Origin: Desulfovibrio sp.
Lineage (GTDB): Bacteria > Desulfobacterota > Desulfovibrionia > Desulfovibrionales > Desulfovibrionaceae
NCBI GenBank assembly: GCA_031287575.1
Contig: JAITSV010000078.1
Location: forward strand, 1 to 42,759
DNA length: 42,759 bases
Direction of reading: 5' to 3'
How positions within the stretch are numbered: position 1 is the first letter of the stretch; each line of letters opens with the position of its first letter. A program made the translations under genes and the position numbers. Positions 25,801 to 33,621 of the stretch are shown in pieces. The notes under the pieces are model-generated. The model saw only the letters and a list, made by a program, of their open reading frames with translations. It was not told the origin of the DNA and did no database searches.

Positions 25801-25990
25801 GTTCGACGACGACTTCGACGACGACTTCGACGACCAGCCCGGCGGAAACGAGGCGCAGGACGCCGCCCCCGGCAACGCGGCCACGCCCGCCAAACGCCGC
25901 AGGCGCCGCCGCCGCAAGAAGCCCGCCGGTGCCGCGTCCGAAGGTGCGGACGCCGGTACGGCACACCAGGCGGAGGCCGACGCCGAATGA
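22892..25990 (+). CDS. DEAD-box RNA helicase with long charged low-complexity tail
   Basis: 1032 residues, AAGGAA ribosome site. After an acidic Pro/Ala-rich N-terminal 100 residues comes a complete helicase core. Its motifs are the Q-motif region near PVQTRALP, motif I RTGSGKT (163-169), PTRELALQ, TPGRVLDHL, motif II DEAD (267-270), SATYP and motif VI HRAGRTGR (443-450). The core ends near residue 500. The remaining roughly 500 residues look disordered: a block of DERRDERRDERR-type repeats near 570-650, basic RRSRRGRGRKRRR, Lys/Ala-rich histone-like stretches, two acidic patches (DDDFDDDFDD) and a final RRRRRRRKK. Such tails bind RNA and partner proteins, as in CsdA- or RhlE-type helicases and RNase E scaffolds. 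Roles in ribosome assembly or RNA decay are inferred. It overlaps the next gene by four bases. Confidence 0.93.
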   Translation: MTHDPRLEGDAHSAADTDETPSSAPAASDVPAPAVADAPGSPDAPGTTAADTPGTPAPVAASDAPAEGTPTEISDPAPAIPADSADPDALAALADDEDPALRLAAEITRIDEPEDALPPVTLTDLPPMMQEAAARAGWTNLMPVQTRALPYIFAKRDLMVQSRTGSGKTGAFLLPLLERLSPEEPAVQALILVPTRELALQVEYEARVLFEGTGLNVAAVYGGVGYGKQMDALRDGAHLVVGTPGRVLDHLLRRTMNLDRIRALVFDEADRMLSIGFYPDMKEIQRYMPKRRISAYLFSATYPPHVLNLAGEFLSEPRMLSLSHQQVHVAQTQHLYCETKPMDKDRALVRIIESENPTAAIIFCNTKANVHYVTAVLQGFGYNADELSADLTQAKREQVLGNLRKGGVRFLVATDVAARGIDIPDLSHVILYEPPEDRESYIHRAGRTGRAGSAGTVISLVDIIQKLELQRIAKHYKIDIQHRPTPDDESVARIAGDRLTALLEARLRARTGLERERQQRFAPLARALAGDDEQLALLAMLLDQYYQESLHAAPPMPATAPAPRQDRRRDERRDERRDERRDERREERRDDRRDARREDRDGRDGRDGRDGHRRDRDRRDERRDERPEERKGERRDERRDERTPAVAATDAPASAESPEHHAEPREDGQAPREGRRRSRRGRGRKRRRDAEARTAQEDGQAADATQDYEDDIVDGADGADDAQDVGMTAASEAPKTSPEAPKPRREARPAKNDAPVASVDGDAEDAPAAKPAKAKPARPARGKAAKAAPAAPASTDMSDAKATGDASGSVESDATEAKDAKDAKDTKDEAVAAKPARGARRGKGKADTASPEKGKAATAGKAATGSKPRAKAPERDEDEDDGRPLLLEDYLSDDDDRLDDVRGSSASVGSVFGQRLPSGAKAQAQSGQSGQSGQSVQPRGKAAAKPKAAPKAASAPVQPVLTQALEGSDAFDDDFDDDFDDQPGGNEAQDAAPGNAATPAKRRRRRRRKKPAGAASEGADAGTAHQAEADAE

Positions 25991-26481
25991 GCTCTGGGCC
26001 GCTGCCGGGCATGAGCACATCGCCCGCCTATACCGTCGACGAGGTCATGGACAACTTCGCCGCCCTGCTCGATTCCTTCGACTTCACGCCGGAAATCGAC
26101 GCCATGGGCATCGGACGCATGCAGTTCCTGCGGCGCAAACGCGCGTTGCAGGACCTGCGCGCGCTGTTCATCGCCCTGTGGCGGCTGGCCCTGCGCAGAT
26201 CGTTCCCGGACGACCACGGGGTGATCTTCGAAACGTTCCTGGAACGCTTCCAGCAGACGCCCACGCGCAACGCCGCCCGCAAGGAGGCCGCCGCGCTGAC
26301 CGAAAAGGTGCGCGGCTACGTGGGCATGCTGGAACACAAGGGCGATGCCGACTTCTCCGAGGCGGCCCACCACCTGGTGTCGCTGCTCTCGCTGGGCGAT
26401 GCCGAGGCCAAGGCCCTGCGCCTGCGCCTGGCCCTGCACATCCGCTCCACGTACAAGCTGATCTTCGACAAGCTGATCTAG
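25987..26481 (+). CDS. uncharacterised helical protein coupled to the helicase
   Basis: 164 residues; the start codon overlaps the helicase stop (ATGA). The sequence is almost entirely amphipathic helix (VDEVMDNFAALLDSFDF, RRKRALQDLRALFIALWRLA, EAKALRLRLALHIRSTYKLI) with no membrane segment, signal peptide or catalytic motif. I do not recognise a family. Coupling to a large DEAD-box helicase suggests a partner or regulator in RNA metabolism. The operon ends at a strong terminator 41 bases downstream. Confidence 0.7.
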   Translation: MSSGPLPGMSTSPAYTVDEVMDNFAALLDSFDFTPEIDAMGIGRMQFLRRKRALQDLRALFIALWRLALRRSFPDDHGVIFETFLERFQQTPTRNAARKEAAALTEKVRGYVGMLEHKGDADFSEAAHHLVSLLSLGDAEAKALRLRLALHIRSTYKLIFDKLI

Positions 26482-26521
26482 GTTCGGGCTGCAATCGGCC
26501 CCTTGCACCGCACGATACGAC

Positions 26522-26554
26522 AAAGGGGAGGAACCGCGAGGTTCCTCCCCTTTT
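26522..26554 (+). terminator. rho-independent terminator of the helicase operon
   Basis: AAAGGGGAGGAACC (26522-26535) pairs perfectly with GGTTCCTCCCCTTT (26540-26553) around GCGA, and the 3' arm runs into TTTTCATTTT. Confidence 0.95.
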
Positions 26555-26617
26555 CATTTTCATGGGATACATCACTTTTCACCAGACTCGGATACCCCGT
26601 CGATCTGGTTGTTTGCA

Positions 26618-26762
26618 GGGGGTGCGTCACGAGCAGGAATTTTGTTCTCTGCCAAGGAAGAACAGTTTTTTATGGAGGGAGTGTACTCTTCTCGTACTCG
26701 ACCGGAATAAAAAACTGTTCTGACGCAGGCAGAGGGCAAAAGGACGCTCGTGACGCACCCCC
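26618..26762. repeat. 145-base interrupted palindrome between convergent genes
   Basis: Outer arms GGGGGTGCGTCACGAGC (26618-26634) and its perfect complement (26746-26762). Inner arms AGAACAGTTTTTTAT (26659-26673) and its perfect complement (26707-26721). Between them are partly matching segments containing TTTTG and CTCTGCC. The right arm ends on the stop codon of the FadL-type gene. It is AT-rich inside, unlike its surroundings. It could be a bidirectional terminator or a small non-autonomous element with terminal inverted repeats; no target-site duplication is obvious. Confidence 0.8.
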
Positions 26763-28003
26763 TAGAATTCCCAACCAGCGGAAAGGCCGAAGAGATGCGC
26801 ATCCCCATCATGGAAGCGCACGTCGTAGACGGTGCCGTCATCGCTGCGCACCTCGCCGTCGCGGCCCTTGATCCACAGGTAGGTGTACGAGACGTCCACC
26901 CGCCACGGCCCGTCATGCAGGCCCACGCCCACGCTGTACAACTGGCGGTCGTTGGCGGGCACCAGAAAGTCGAGATGGTCGGGGTTCACGGGTTCGCAGT
27001 CGTAGACGTAGCCCGCGCGCAGATCCACCATGTCGGTCAGGCGGTACTCCACGCCAAGCCCCAGCCGCCACACGTCGCGCCATTCGGTGGTCTTCACGCT
27101 TTCGGTCACGCCGGGGGCCAGCGGATCGCCGTAGCCGATGCGCAGTTCGTCGTAACTGCTCCAGAAGGTGCGGGTCACGTCCAGGGCCACGCTCCAGCGG
27201 TCGTCCGGCTCCCACGCCACGCCCACGCGCACTTCGCCGGGCAGGGTCACGGAGCCTTCGGCATCGGTGTCCCTGAACCAGGACGCCGGAACCGCCGCCC
27301 CGTTCCTGTCGAAGGTGGCCCGGCCTTCCAGGTCCTGCTTGATGGGCGTGCGGAAACTGGCCCCAAGGGACACGTTGTCGGTGGCCTTCCACCAGGCGCC
27401 GCCGTTCAGTCCGAAGCCGGTCGAGTCGCCCTTGACCCTGCCGTCGATGTCCGTGGCGCCCACGGCGGTGGCCTGCTTCTGGTCGTACTCGAACCACATG
27501 GCCTCGACGCCGAAGCCGAATGCGAAATCGCCGTTGCGCACGCCCAGCACCGGGTTCACCGACATGGACTGGATGTTCACCGACTGCAATTCGGTGCGCC
27601 CCGCCCAGCCGGACGGAAACTCCGTGCCCAGGCCGAAGCGCGAGAAGGTGCCCACGCCCAGGAACAGGTTGTCGTTGATCTGGGTGGTGGCGTAGGCGTG
27701 CGGAATGGTCCACATGTTGGATTCGGTATCCGTGGAACTTCCGTTGACGTCCGCGGTTACCTGCGGCGCCACCACGGTGACCCCGGCCAGGGCTTGCGTG
27801 CCCTCCAACTGGGTGACCAGGGCGGGGTTGAAGGCGATGGACGAAGGGTCGGCCCGGCGCGCCGTCATGGCGCCGCCAAGCGCGTTGCCCCGCGCGCTGA
27901 ATTCGTACATGGCGAAGCCCGCGGCTTCGGCAAAAGGGGACCATGCCGCGACGCAGAGCAACGCGGCCAGAAGAACACGGAACACAGTGCCTCCGATATG
28001 CAT
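26762..28003 (-). CDS. FadL/OmpP1-type outer-membrane transport protein
   Basis: 413 residues from the ATG at 28003; a GTG at 27985, four bases after GGAGG, is an equally plausible start. The signal peptide FRVLLAALLCVAAWSPFAEA is followed by AGFAMYEFSARGNALGGA and DPSSIAFNPALVTQL, the N-terminal hatch signature of the FadL family. The rest alternates aromatic and polar residues as in a 14-strand barrel and ends in AGWEF, with a C-terminal Phe as expected for outer-membrane insertion. Family members import long-chain fatty acids or aromatic hydrocarbons. An acyl-CoA synthetase gene lies about 8 kb away on the other strand, a loose functional match. The stop lies at the edge of the large palindrome. 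Confidence 0.88.
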   Translation of the reverse strand: MHIGGTVFRVLLAALLCVAAWSPFAEAAGFAMYEFSARGNALGGAMTARRADPSSIAFNPALVTQLEGTQALAGVTVVAPQVTADVNGSSTDTESNMWTIPHAYATTQINDNLFLGVGTFSRFGLGTEFPSGWAGRTELQSVNIQSMSVNPVLGVRNGDFAFGFGVEAMWFEYDQKQATAVGATDIDGRVKGDSTGFGLNGGAWWKATDNVSLGASFRTPIKQDLEGRATFDRNGAAVPASWFRDTDAEGSVTLPGEVRVGVAWEPDDRWSVALDVTRTFWSSYDELRIGYGDPLAPGVTESVKTTEWRDVWRLGLGVEYRLTDMVDLRAGYVYDCEPVNPDHLDFLVPANDRQLYSVGVGLHDGPWRVDVSYTYLWIKGRDGEVRSDDGTVYDVRFHDGDAHLFGLSAGWEF

Positions 28004-28126
28004 GCGGCCGGAAATGGCCGTGCGACAACCCGGCGCGCACGCCGCCCGAAACCGGGCCGCGTTCCCTCGCGCGCCAAAGGCGGACGGCTGTTGGCCGCCC
28101 TTGTCCACATCGTGCAGTGCCGAGCG

Positions 28127-28143
28127 GAAACATGTAGAAACAT
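28127..28143. repeat. tandem GAAACAT motif upstream of the FadL-type gene
   Basis: GAAACAT occurs at 28127-28133 and 28137-28143, a 10-base period that puts both copies on one DNA face. On the minus strand TTGCCA and TACATG, 17 bases apart, overlap it as a possible promoter. The gap 28004-28331 otherwise holds only the kinase terminator. Confidence 0.35.
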
Positions 28144-28263
28144 TTGCGGGGCATGGCAAGGACAAACGCGTTGGGGGGCGCGGAGCTGCGGCCTTTTGGC
28201 CGCCTGGGGCGGCCGGGGGGAACGCGCCGGGCAGGGGCGGGCTGGTGACGGGCTGGCAGCACG

Positions 28264-28291
28264 CAAAAACGCCGCGCGTGTGGCGCGGCGT
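28264..28291 (-). terminator. terminator of the histidine kinase gene
   Basis: ACGCCGCG and CGCGGCGT arms (28291-28284 and 28276-28269 on the minus strand) followed by TTTTTGC, 41 bases past the kinase stop. Confidence 0.85.
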
Positions 28292-28331
28292 CAAAAGAGG
28301 CGGGCGGAGGGGGCTCGCAGGGCGATACGCC

Positions 28332-30647
28332 CTACGTGGTCACGTGACGCTGATCCACCGGCAACCGCAGGGTGAACACGGTGCCCCGCCCCGATTCGGA
28401 TTCCACGGTAAAGGTGCCGCCGTGGTTGGTGGTGATGATGAAGTAGGACACCGAAAGCCCCAGCCCCGTCCCCTCGCCCACGCTTTTGGTGGTGAAGAAC
28501 GGTTCAAACACCCTGCGCCGCACGTCCTCTTCCATGCCGGGGCCGTTGTCGGCCACGTCGATGCGCAGCATGCCGCCCTCGTGCCGCAGGCTTACCGAGA
28601 TGCGCGGCGGGTCGGGTCTGTCGCCGCGCAGGTGCATGGCCTGGGCGGCGTTCTTGAACAGGTTCAGCAGCACCTGTTCGATTTCGGTGGGCATGCACGG
28701 CAGGTCGGGCAGGTCGGGCGCGAAGTCGCGCACGATGTCGATGTGCCGAAAGTCGTACTTCTTCTTCAGATCATAGTCGTTGGCCGCCAGTTCCAGGGTG
28801 CGGTCCACCAGATAGGGCAGCGACACCCGCTGCCAGCGCGATTCGCTGCGGCGGCTGAATTCCAGCATGTTGGACACGATGTTGGCCGCGCGGTTGCCCG
28901 ATTCGCGGATGCCCTCCAGAAAGCGCAGGATGCCCCGGCGGTCCAGGTACCCCCGGATGGCATCCATGGAACAGCCCGACTCTTCCGCCGCCGCCACGTT
29001 GGGGGCGAAATCCGGGTCCAGCCTGCGCTGGATGTTCTGCGCCCCTTGCAGGATGCCGCCGAGAGGATTGTTGATCTCGTGCGCCATGCCCGCCGCAAGG
29101 CCGCCCACCGACAGCATCTTTTCGGTCTGCACCATCATTTCCTCGATGCGGATGCGGCCGGTGATGTCGTCCAGGCGGACCACGGCGCCAAAGGTGCCCC
29201 GCGAAACCACGGGGTAGATGACGATATCGAAATAGCGGGTGACTCCGGGTCCGGGCACGGGCGTCTTGTCCAGCGAGATGGTGCCGCCCTCGGCGATGGA
29301 CCGGCGGATTTCGTCCAGCAGAAAGCCGAAGTCGGGCAGGGCCTCACCCACGGGGCGGCCAAGCACTGCGTCGCGCGAGAGGCCGGTGACGCGCTCCGCC
29401 GTGCGGTTCCACAGGGCGATGCTGCCGGACTGGTCCACCCCCACGATGATCGAGGGCATGGCGTTCAGGATGTTGTCGAGGTTGTTCTTGGCCTCGCGCA
29501 GTTCCTGCTCCACTTCCTTGCGGGTGGTGATATCGGTATGGGCTCCGGCCATGCGCACGGGCACGCCGTTGGCGTCCCACAGGGCCGCGCCGCGCCCCAG
29601 GATCCAGCGGTAGCTGTCGTCCTTGTGGCGCATGCGGTATTCCACCTGAAACTCGGGCACGCGGCGGGCAAGATAGTCGTCATGGGCGTGCAGCACGGTA
29701 TCCAGGTCGTCGGGGTGCACCCTGTTCTTCCATTCGTCCAGCCGGTTGGGGACTTCGTGGTCCTCATGGCCCACGATGGATTTCCAGCGCGGCGAGAAAT
29801 AGACGGTGTTGGTGATGAGGTCCCAGTCCCAGATGCCGTCGCTGGTGCCGCCCACCACCAGGGCGTAGCGCTCCTCGCTGGCGCGCAGGGCCAGTTCGGT
29901 CTGGCGGCGGCTTTGTATCTCGTCCTGCAACTTGGTGTTGATGGCGTGCAACTCGTTCTCGCGCTGCTCCACCTGACTGCACATGCGCGAAAAATTCTCG
30001 GCGATCTGGGCCAGCTCGGCATGGGCGATGGTACTCATGTCGTAGGCAAAATCGCCCCGGGCGATCTGGTCCATGCCCGACTGCAACGCCTCCAGCGGGC
30101 GGCGCAGAAACACGCGCAGCAGCACCCCGGTAGAGGCCAGCAGCACCACCAGCACGCTGCCCATGATCAGGGCGCTGGCCTTCAGCAGCCGCTCCAGGCT
30201 GCGCCGGTATTCCTGCAGGGTGACCACCATGGACACCCTGCCGATGGTCTCCGACTCGAAGCGCACGGCCCGTTCGCGGAACACGGAGGCATCGGGGTCC
30301 GCGCCCTTGCGCACCCGGAACAGGGTGTTGCCCTGGGCGTCTTCGATGTGGATTTCGTTGATCAGTTCGTACTGCGCGAACACCGAACCGATCTGGTCCA
30401 TGGTGCGCGCGTCGAAGTTCCACATGGGAATGGACAGGATGTCGGCCAGGCGGGTGATGTATTCGTCGGCCTTGCGGTCCACCTCGTGCAGCATGTCGCG
30501 CGAAATCTGCACGTAGACGAACGAGAACAACGCCGCCACCACCACCAGCACCATCACCACGAGGCTCACGGTGAGGTCGCGCGACAGCGAGCGCCCCTTG
30601 ATGATGTCCGGGACGGAGAGTCCTTTGCTGGCGGTGGTATTGCTCAT
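28332..30647 (-). CDS. membrane PAS sensor histidine kinase
   Basis: 771 residues. Membrane segment one lies near 27-48 and segment two near 158-180, enclosing a periplasmic sensor of about 110 residues. HAMP follows (about 180-235), then a PAS domain with a PAC tail (about 265-385; WDWDLITNTVYFSPRW, ITTRKEVEQEL), a second PAS (about 400-500; WNRTAERVTGLSRDAVLG), and a dimerisation domain with His523 in GMAHEINNPLGGI. The ATPase domain shows DNGPGM and GTGLGLS. This is the NtrB/AtoS-like HisKA type. No response regulator is adjacent, so it is an orphan kinase. It is transcribed divergently from ftsY across a 602-base gap. Confidence 0.93.
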   Translation of the reverse strand: MSNTTASKGLSVPDIIKGRSLSRDLTVSLVVMVLVVVAALFSFVYVQISRDMLHEVDRKADEYITRLADILSIPMWNFDARTMDQIGSVFAQYELINEIHIEDAQGNTLFRVRKGADPDASVFRERAVRFESETIGRVSMVVTLQEYRRSLERLLKASALIMGSVLVVLLASTGVLLRVFLRRPLEALQSGMDQIARGDFAYDMSTIAHAELAQIAENFSRMCSQVEQRENELHAINTKLQDEIQSRRQTELALRASEERYALVVGGTSDGIWDWDLITNTVYFSPRWKSIVGHEDHEVPNRLDEWKNRVHPDDLDTVLHAHDDYLARRVPEFQVEYRMRHKDDSYRWILGRGAALWDANGVPVRMAGAHTDITTRKEVEQELREAKNNLDNILNAMPSIIVGVDQSGSIALWNRTAERVTGLSRDAVLGRPVGEALPDFGFLLDEIRRSIAEGGTISLDKTPVPGPGVTRYFDIVIYPVVSRGTFGAVVRLDDITGRIRIEEMMVQTEKMLSVGGLAAGMAHEINNPLGGILQGAQNIQRRLDPDFAPNVAAAEESGCSMDAIRGYLDRRGILRFLEGIRESGNRAANIVSNMLEFSRRSESRWQRVSLPYLVDRTLELAANDYDLKKKYDFRHIDIVRDFAPDLPDLPCMPTEIEQVLLNLFKNAAQAMHLRGDRPDPPRISVSLRHEGGMLRIDVADNGPGMEEDVRRRVFEPFFTTKSVGEGTGLGLSVSYFIITTNHGGTFTVESESGRGTVFTLRLPVDQRHVTT

Positions 30648-31249
30648 GCGCGCGTCATGTCCCCGTCGCCTGTATCGGAAGGGCGCGGCCCGCGCGTGGC
30701 GCCCGTGCGGGGGGACGCGCGGGGCGGACGGCGGCGCATCGGCCTTCAGGTTTACGACAGCCTACACGATGCGCCATGCGATGGAAAGAGCGCCGGGGCA
30801 ATGGCGCAACGGAAACGCCAATTCCCGTGCGGAGGGGTTGCTCCCTTCCAGCCGGTCTGCCTGGCTGGGCAGGCTGGCTGGCAGACTGGTGGACACGCGG
30901 GCTCGGGCGGGGACACGCGGCCAGCCGCATACGCCGCGCCTGCCTGCTGCCCGCCCGGTCTGGCGGCATGGACGCAGCATGGCTGCGCGACGCTTCCCGG
31001 CGTTCGGACGGGCTCCCGGCAACCTTGACTCGCCGGGGGTTCTGGGCAAAGTTGTGGCGGCCCCGCGACCGGAAGGCCCCCGCCCCGGTCCGGTCGGTCC
31101 GAGCGGACCTATCGGACTGATCGGGCTGATCGGACTGGTCGGACTGATCGGTCCGGCCGGGCCAACGCGGCCCTCAGGCCCGCCGGTCCGCACAGACGGG
31201 CCGCACCGCCGCTCCCACCGCCACTTCCCCCACATCTGGAGGACGACAT
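30648..31249. other. 602-base divergent gap between the kinase and ftsY
   Basis: No gene is supportable here. It is GC-rich with biased, repetitive sequence; long open frames on both strands are shadows. It must hold the promoters of both neighbours, but I see no convincing -35/-10 pair. The tandem repeat at 31111-31151 lies just upstream of ftsY. Confidence 0.4.
31111..31151. repeat. 9-base tandem repeat upstream of ftsY
   Basis: Four and a half copies of the unit RTCGGRCTG (ATCGGACTG, ATCGGGCTG, ATCGGACTG, GTCGGACTG, ATCGG). Translated on the plus strand it reads as collagen-like Gly-Leu-Ile, but no start or family supports coding. Confidence 0.7.
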
Positions 31250-32647
31250 ATGGGTTTCTTCAGCGCCATCAAGAAATTGTGGACGCCCCGCGAGGCGGAT
31301 GCGCCCACGTCCTCGTCGGCAGCACCGGCAGCAGTTCCACGGGAAGGCGCCCCTTCGGCTCCGGACGCAACCGCCTCCGGCACAACCGGCGCAATGGGCG
31401 CACAGGACGCCCCCTGGCGGGCGGACCTGGCCCGCGCCCTGCGCCAGTCCGAGCCGCGCCTTTCGGTCTGGCTGGGCCACGTGCTGGCCGGCGTGGACGA
31501 GGTGAACGAGGCGGACGACACGTTGTGGGAACGGCTGCGCTTCCTGTTCGCCGCGCTGGAAACCCCGGAGGCCGAGGCGGAAGCCTTCATGGCCGACTTC
31601 CGGCGCTGGCTTGCCGCCATGGACTACCGCCACGTGGGCGACTTCCGCTCCGAGCTGCAATACCGGCTGGCCCTCGCCCTTGACCTGGAGGACGAGGAGG
31701 ATGAGCGCAACCGCCTGTTCCTGAAGCTGACCGAGGGTCTGGCACGCACGCGCGAGCAGATCACCGGCCGCATCGACGCCCTGCTGGCCTCGCATGGCCG
31801 CATCGACGCGAAGTTCTGGGAAGAGCTGGAAGAAATCCTGATCATGGCCGACGTGGGCTTCGAGCCCGCCATGCAGTTGACCGGCCGCCTGAAGGAACGC
31901 GCCTGCAAGGCGGGTACCGACGACCCCGCCGCCTTCCGCGACCTGCTGCGCGAGGAGTTGCAGGACATCTTTCGCGCGCCGCGCCGCATCACCGCCGTGA
32001 CCCCGCCCGAGGTGGTGCTGATGATCGGCGTCAACGGCGTGGGCAAGACCACCACCATCGCCAAGCTGGCCCACCGCGCCCGCATGCAGGGCAAGAAGGT
32101 GCTCATCGCCGCGGCGGACACCTTCCGCGCGGCGGCCATCGAGCAACTGGAAGTGTGGGCCAAACGCGTGGGGGCGGACTTTCACGCCAAGTCCGCCGGG
32201 TCCGACCCGGCCGCCGTGGCCTTCGAGGCCATGGACGTGGCCCTGGCGGGCGGCTACGACATCGTGTTCGTGGACACGGCGGGCCGCCTGCACACCAAGG
32301 TCAACCTGATGGAAGAACTGCACAAGATCCGCCGGATTCTGGAGCGCAAGCACCCCGGCGCGCCGCACCGCTCCATCCTGGTCATCGACGCCACCACCGG
32401 CCAGAACGCCCTGTCGCAGACCAGGCTGTTCAACGAGGCCTGCGGGGTGGACGAAATCGTGCTGACCAAGCTGGACGGCACGGCCAAGGGCGGCATCGTG
32501 GTGGCGGTGGCCATGCAGTTCGGCATTCCCATCACCTTCGTGGGCCTTGGCGAAAAGATGGAAGACCTGCGTCCCTTCGACGGCGGCGACTTTGCCCTGG
32601 CCCTGCTGGGCGTGGGCCGGGAAGAAGGCCGACCGGACGCCGAATAG
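31250..32647 (+). CDS. ftsY: signal recognition particle receptor FtsY
   Basis: 465 residues; GGAGG lies upstream of ATG 31250. The N-terminus MGFFSAIKKLW is the usual membrane-targeting amphipathic helix, followed by a short Ala/Thr/Pro-rich A-region. The N domain (about 170-250) precedes the G domain with GVNGVGKTTT (260-269), DTFRAAAIEQL, DTAGRLHTK, TKLDGTAKGG and the closing GLGEKMEDLRPFD. FtsY pairs with Ffh on the membrane to deliver ribosome-nascent chains to SecYEG. Residues 60-160 form an extra helical, acidic segment not typical of E. coli FtsY. A strong terminator follows, so it is transcribed alone. Confidence 0.96.
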   Translation: MGFFSAIKKLWTPREADAPTSSSAAPAAVPREGAPSAPDATASGTTGAMGAQDAPWRADLARALRQSEPRLSVWLGHVLAGVDEVNEADDTLWERLRFLFAALETPEAEAEAFMADFRRWLAAMDYRHVGDFRSELQYRLALALDLEDEEDERNRLFLKLTEGLARTREQITGRIDALLASHGRIDAKFWEELEEILIMADVGFEPAMQLTGRLKERACKAGTDDPAAFRDLLREELQDIFRAPRRITAVTPPEVVLMIGVNGVGKTTTIAKLAHRARMQGKKVLIAAADTFRAAAIEQLEVWAKRVGADFHAKSAGSDPAAVAFEAMDVALAGGYDIVFVDTAGRLHTKVNLMEELHKIRRILERKHPGAPHRSILVIDATTGQNALSQTRLFNEACGVDEIVLTKLDGTAKGGIVVAVAMQFGIPITFVGLGEKMEDLRPFDGGDFALALLGVGREEGRPDAE

Positions 32648-32702
32648 GCCGACACCGAATCGGCCCAACACCGAGTTTCCAGCCCCCCGCCCCGCATCTT
32701 CG

Positions 32703-32756
32703 GGCGGAATGTGCGCTGTCCCCCGCATGGGACGCGGACATTCCGCCTCTTCATTT
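32703..32756 (+). terminator. terminator of ftsY
   Basis: GGCGGAATGT (32703-32712) pairs perfectly with ACATTCCGCC (32738-32747), with an inner GTCCC/GGGAC stem, followed by TCTTCATTT. Confidence 0.85.
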
Positions 32757-32925
32757 CCCCGCGCCTCCGGCCGCCCGTCACGTGACGGCAGGCCGGAAAC
32801 CGGCTATGCCAGATCCACGGGGCGGAGCATTCCAGACGGCAATCCCGTGCCGGGTCCAGCCCGTCGTGGTTCGCCATCCGCGCGAACCGGTCCCTTCCCA
32901 GTGCTCCCCCCAGGAGGACACCCGC

Positions 32926-33621
32926 ATGACCACAGCCCTGCATCCATCCCCCACCACCTCGCTGCCGCGCCGCATGGCGGCCAGCCTGCGCGACCCGGTC
33001 AGCGGCCTTACCCACTGCATCGCCGCGCTGCTGGCCGTGCTGGGCACGGTGCTGCTGGTGGTGCGCGCCGCCTCGCCCCTGCTGCCATGGCACGTGGTGA
33101 CATTTTCCGTCTTCGGGACGTCCATGGTGCTGCTGTACACGGCCAGCACCCTGTACCACTGGCTGCCGCTGCGGGAGCGGGGCGTGCGCCTGATGCGCCG
33201 CGTGGACCATTCCATGATCTTCGTCTACATCGCGGCCACCTACACGCCCATCTGCCTCATCCCGCTGCGCGGGCCGTGGGGCTGGTCGCTGTTCGGCTGC
33301 GTGTGGGCGGTGGCCGTGGCGGGCATCTTCACCAAGGTGTTCTGGCTGCACGCGCCGCGCTGGGTGTCCACGGGCATCTACCTGGGCATGGGCTGGATGG
33401 CGCTGGCGGGCATCTACCCGCTGGTCATGAACCTGCAGGCCGGGGCGCTGGCCTGGCTGGTGGCGGGCGGCGCGTTCTATTCGGTGGGCGCGGTGATTTA
33501 CGCGCTGAAGCGCCCCAACCGCTTCCGGCACTTCGGCTTCCACGAGATATTCCATCTGTTCGTGATGGCGGGCAGCTTCTGCCACTTCGTGGTCATGTAT
33601 TCCTACGTCAGCGTGCTGTAG
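32926..33621 (+). CDS. hemolysin III / PAQR-type seven-helix membrane protein
   Basis: 231 residues with AGGAGG upstream. Family signatures are TASTLYHWLP, DHSMIFVYIAATYTP and, near the end, HEIFHLFVMAGSFCHF; the Ser/His/Asp/His residues in these form the conserved metal site of the CREST superfamily. Seven hydrophobic segments are visible. Members include adiponectin receptors and bacterial HlyIII (TrhA), linked to membrane fluidity and lipid hydrolase activity rather than proven toxin action. The last 14 bases overlap the 3' end of the convergent LysR gene. Confidence 0.93.
   Translation: MTTALHPSPTTSLPRRMAASLRDPVSGLTHCIAALLAVLGTVLLVVRAASPLLPWHVVTFSVFGTSMVLLYTASTLYHWLPLRERGVRLMRRVDHSMIFVYIAATYTPICLIPLRGPWGWSLFGCVWAVAVAGIFTKVFWLHAPRWVSTGIYLGMGWMALAGIYPLVMNLQAGALAWLVAGGAFYSVGAVIYALKRPNRFRHFGFHEIFHLFVMAGSFCHFVVMYSYVSVL

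Noticed and set aside
31111..31151. CRISPR-like array
   Set aside because: The units are 9 bases and directly adjacent, with no spacers and no cas genes nearby.
31090..31200. Collagen-like Gly-Leu-Ile reading of the 9-base repeats
   Set aside because: The frame has no plausible start or family match and ends in shadow sequence; the signal is the DNA repeat itself.
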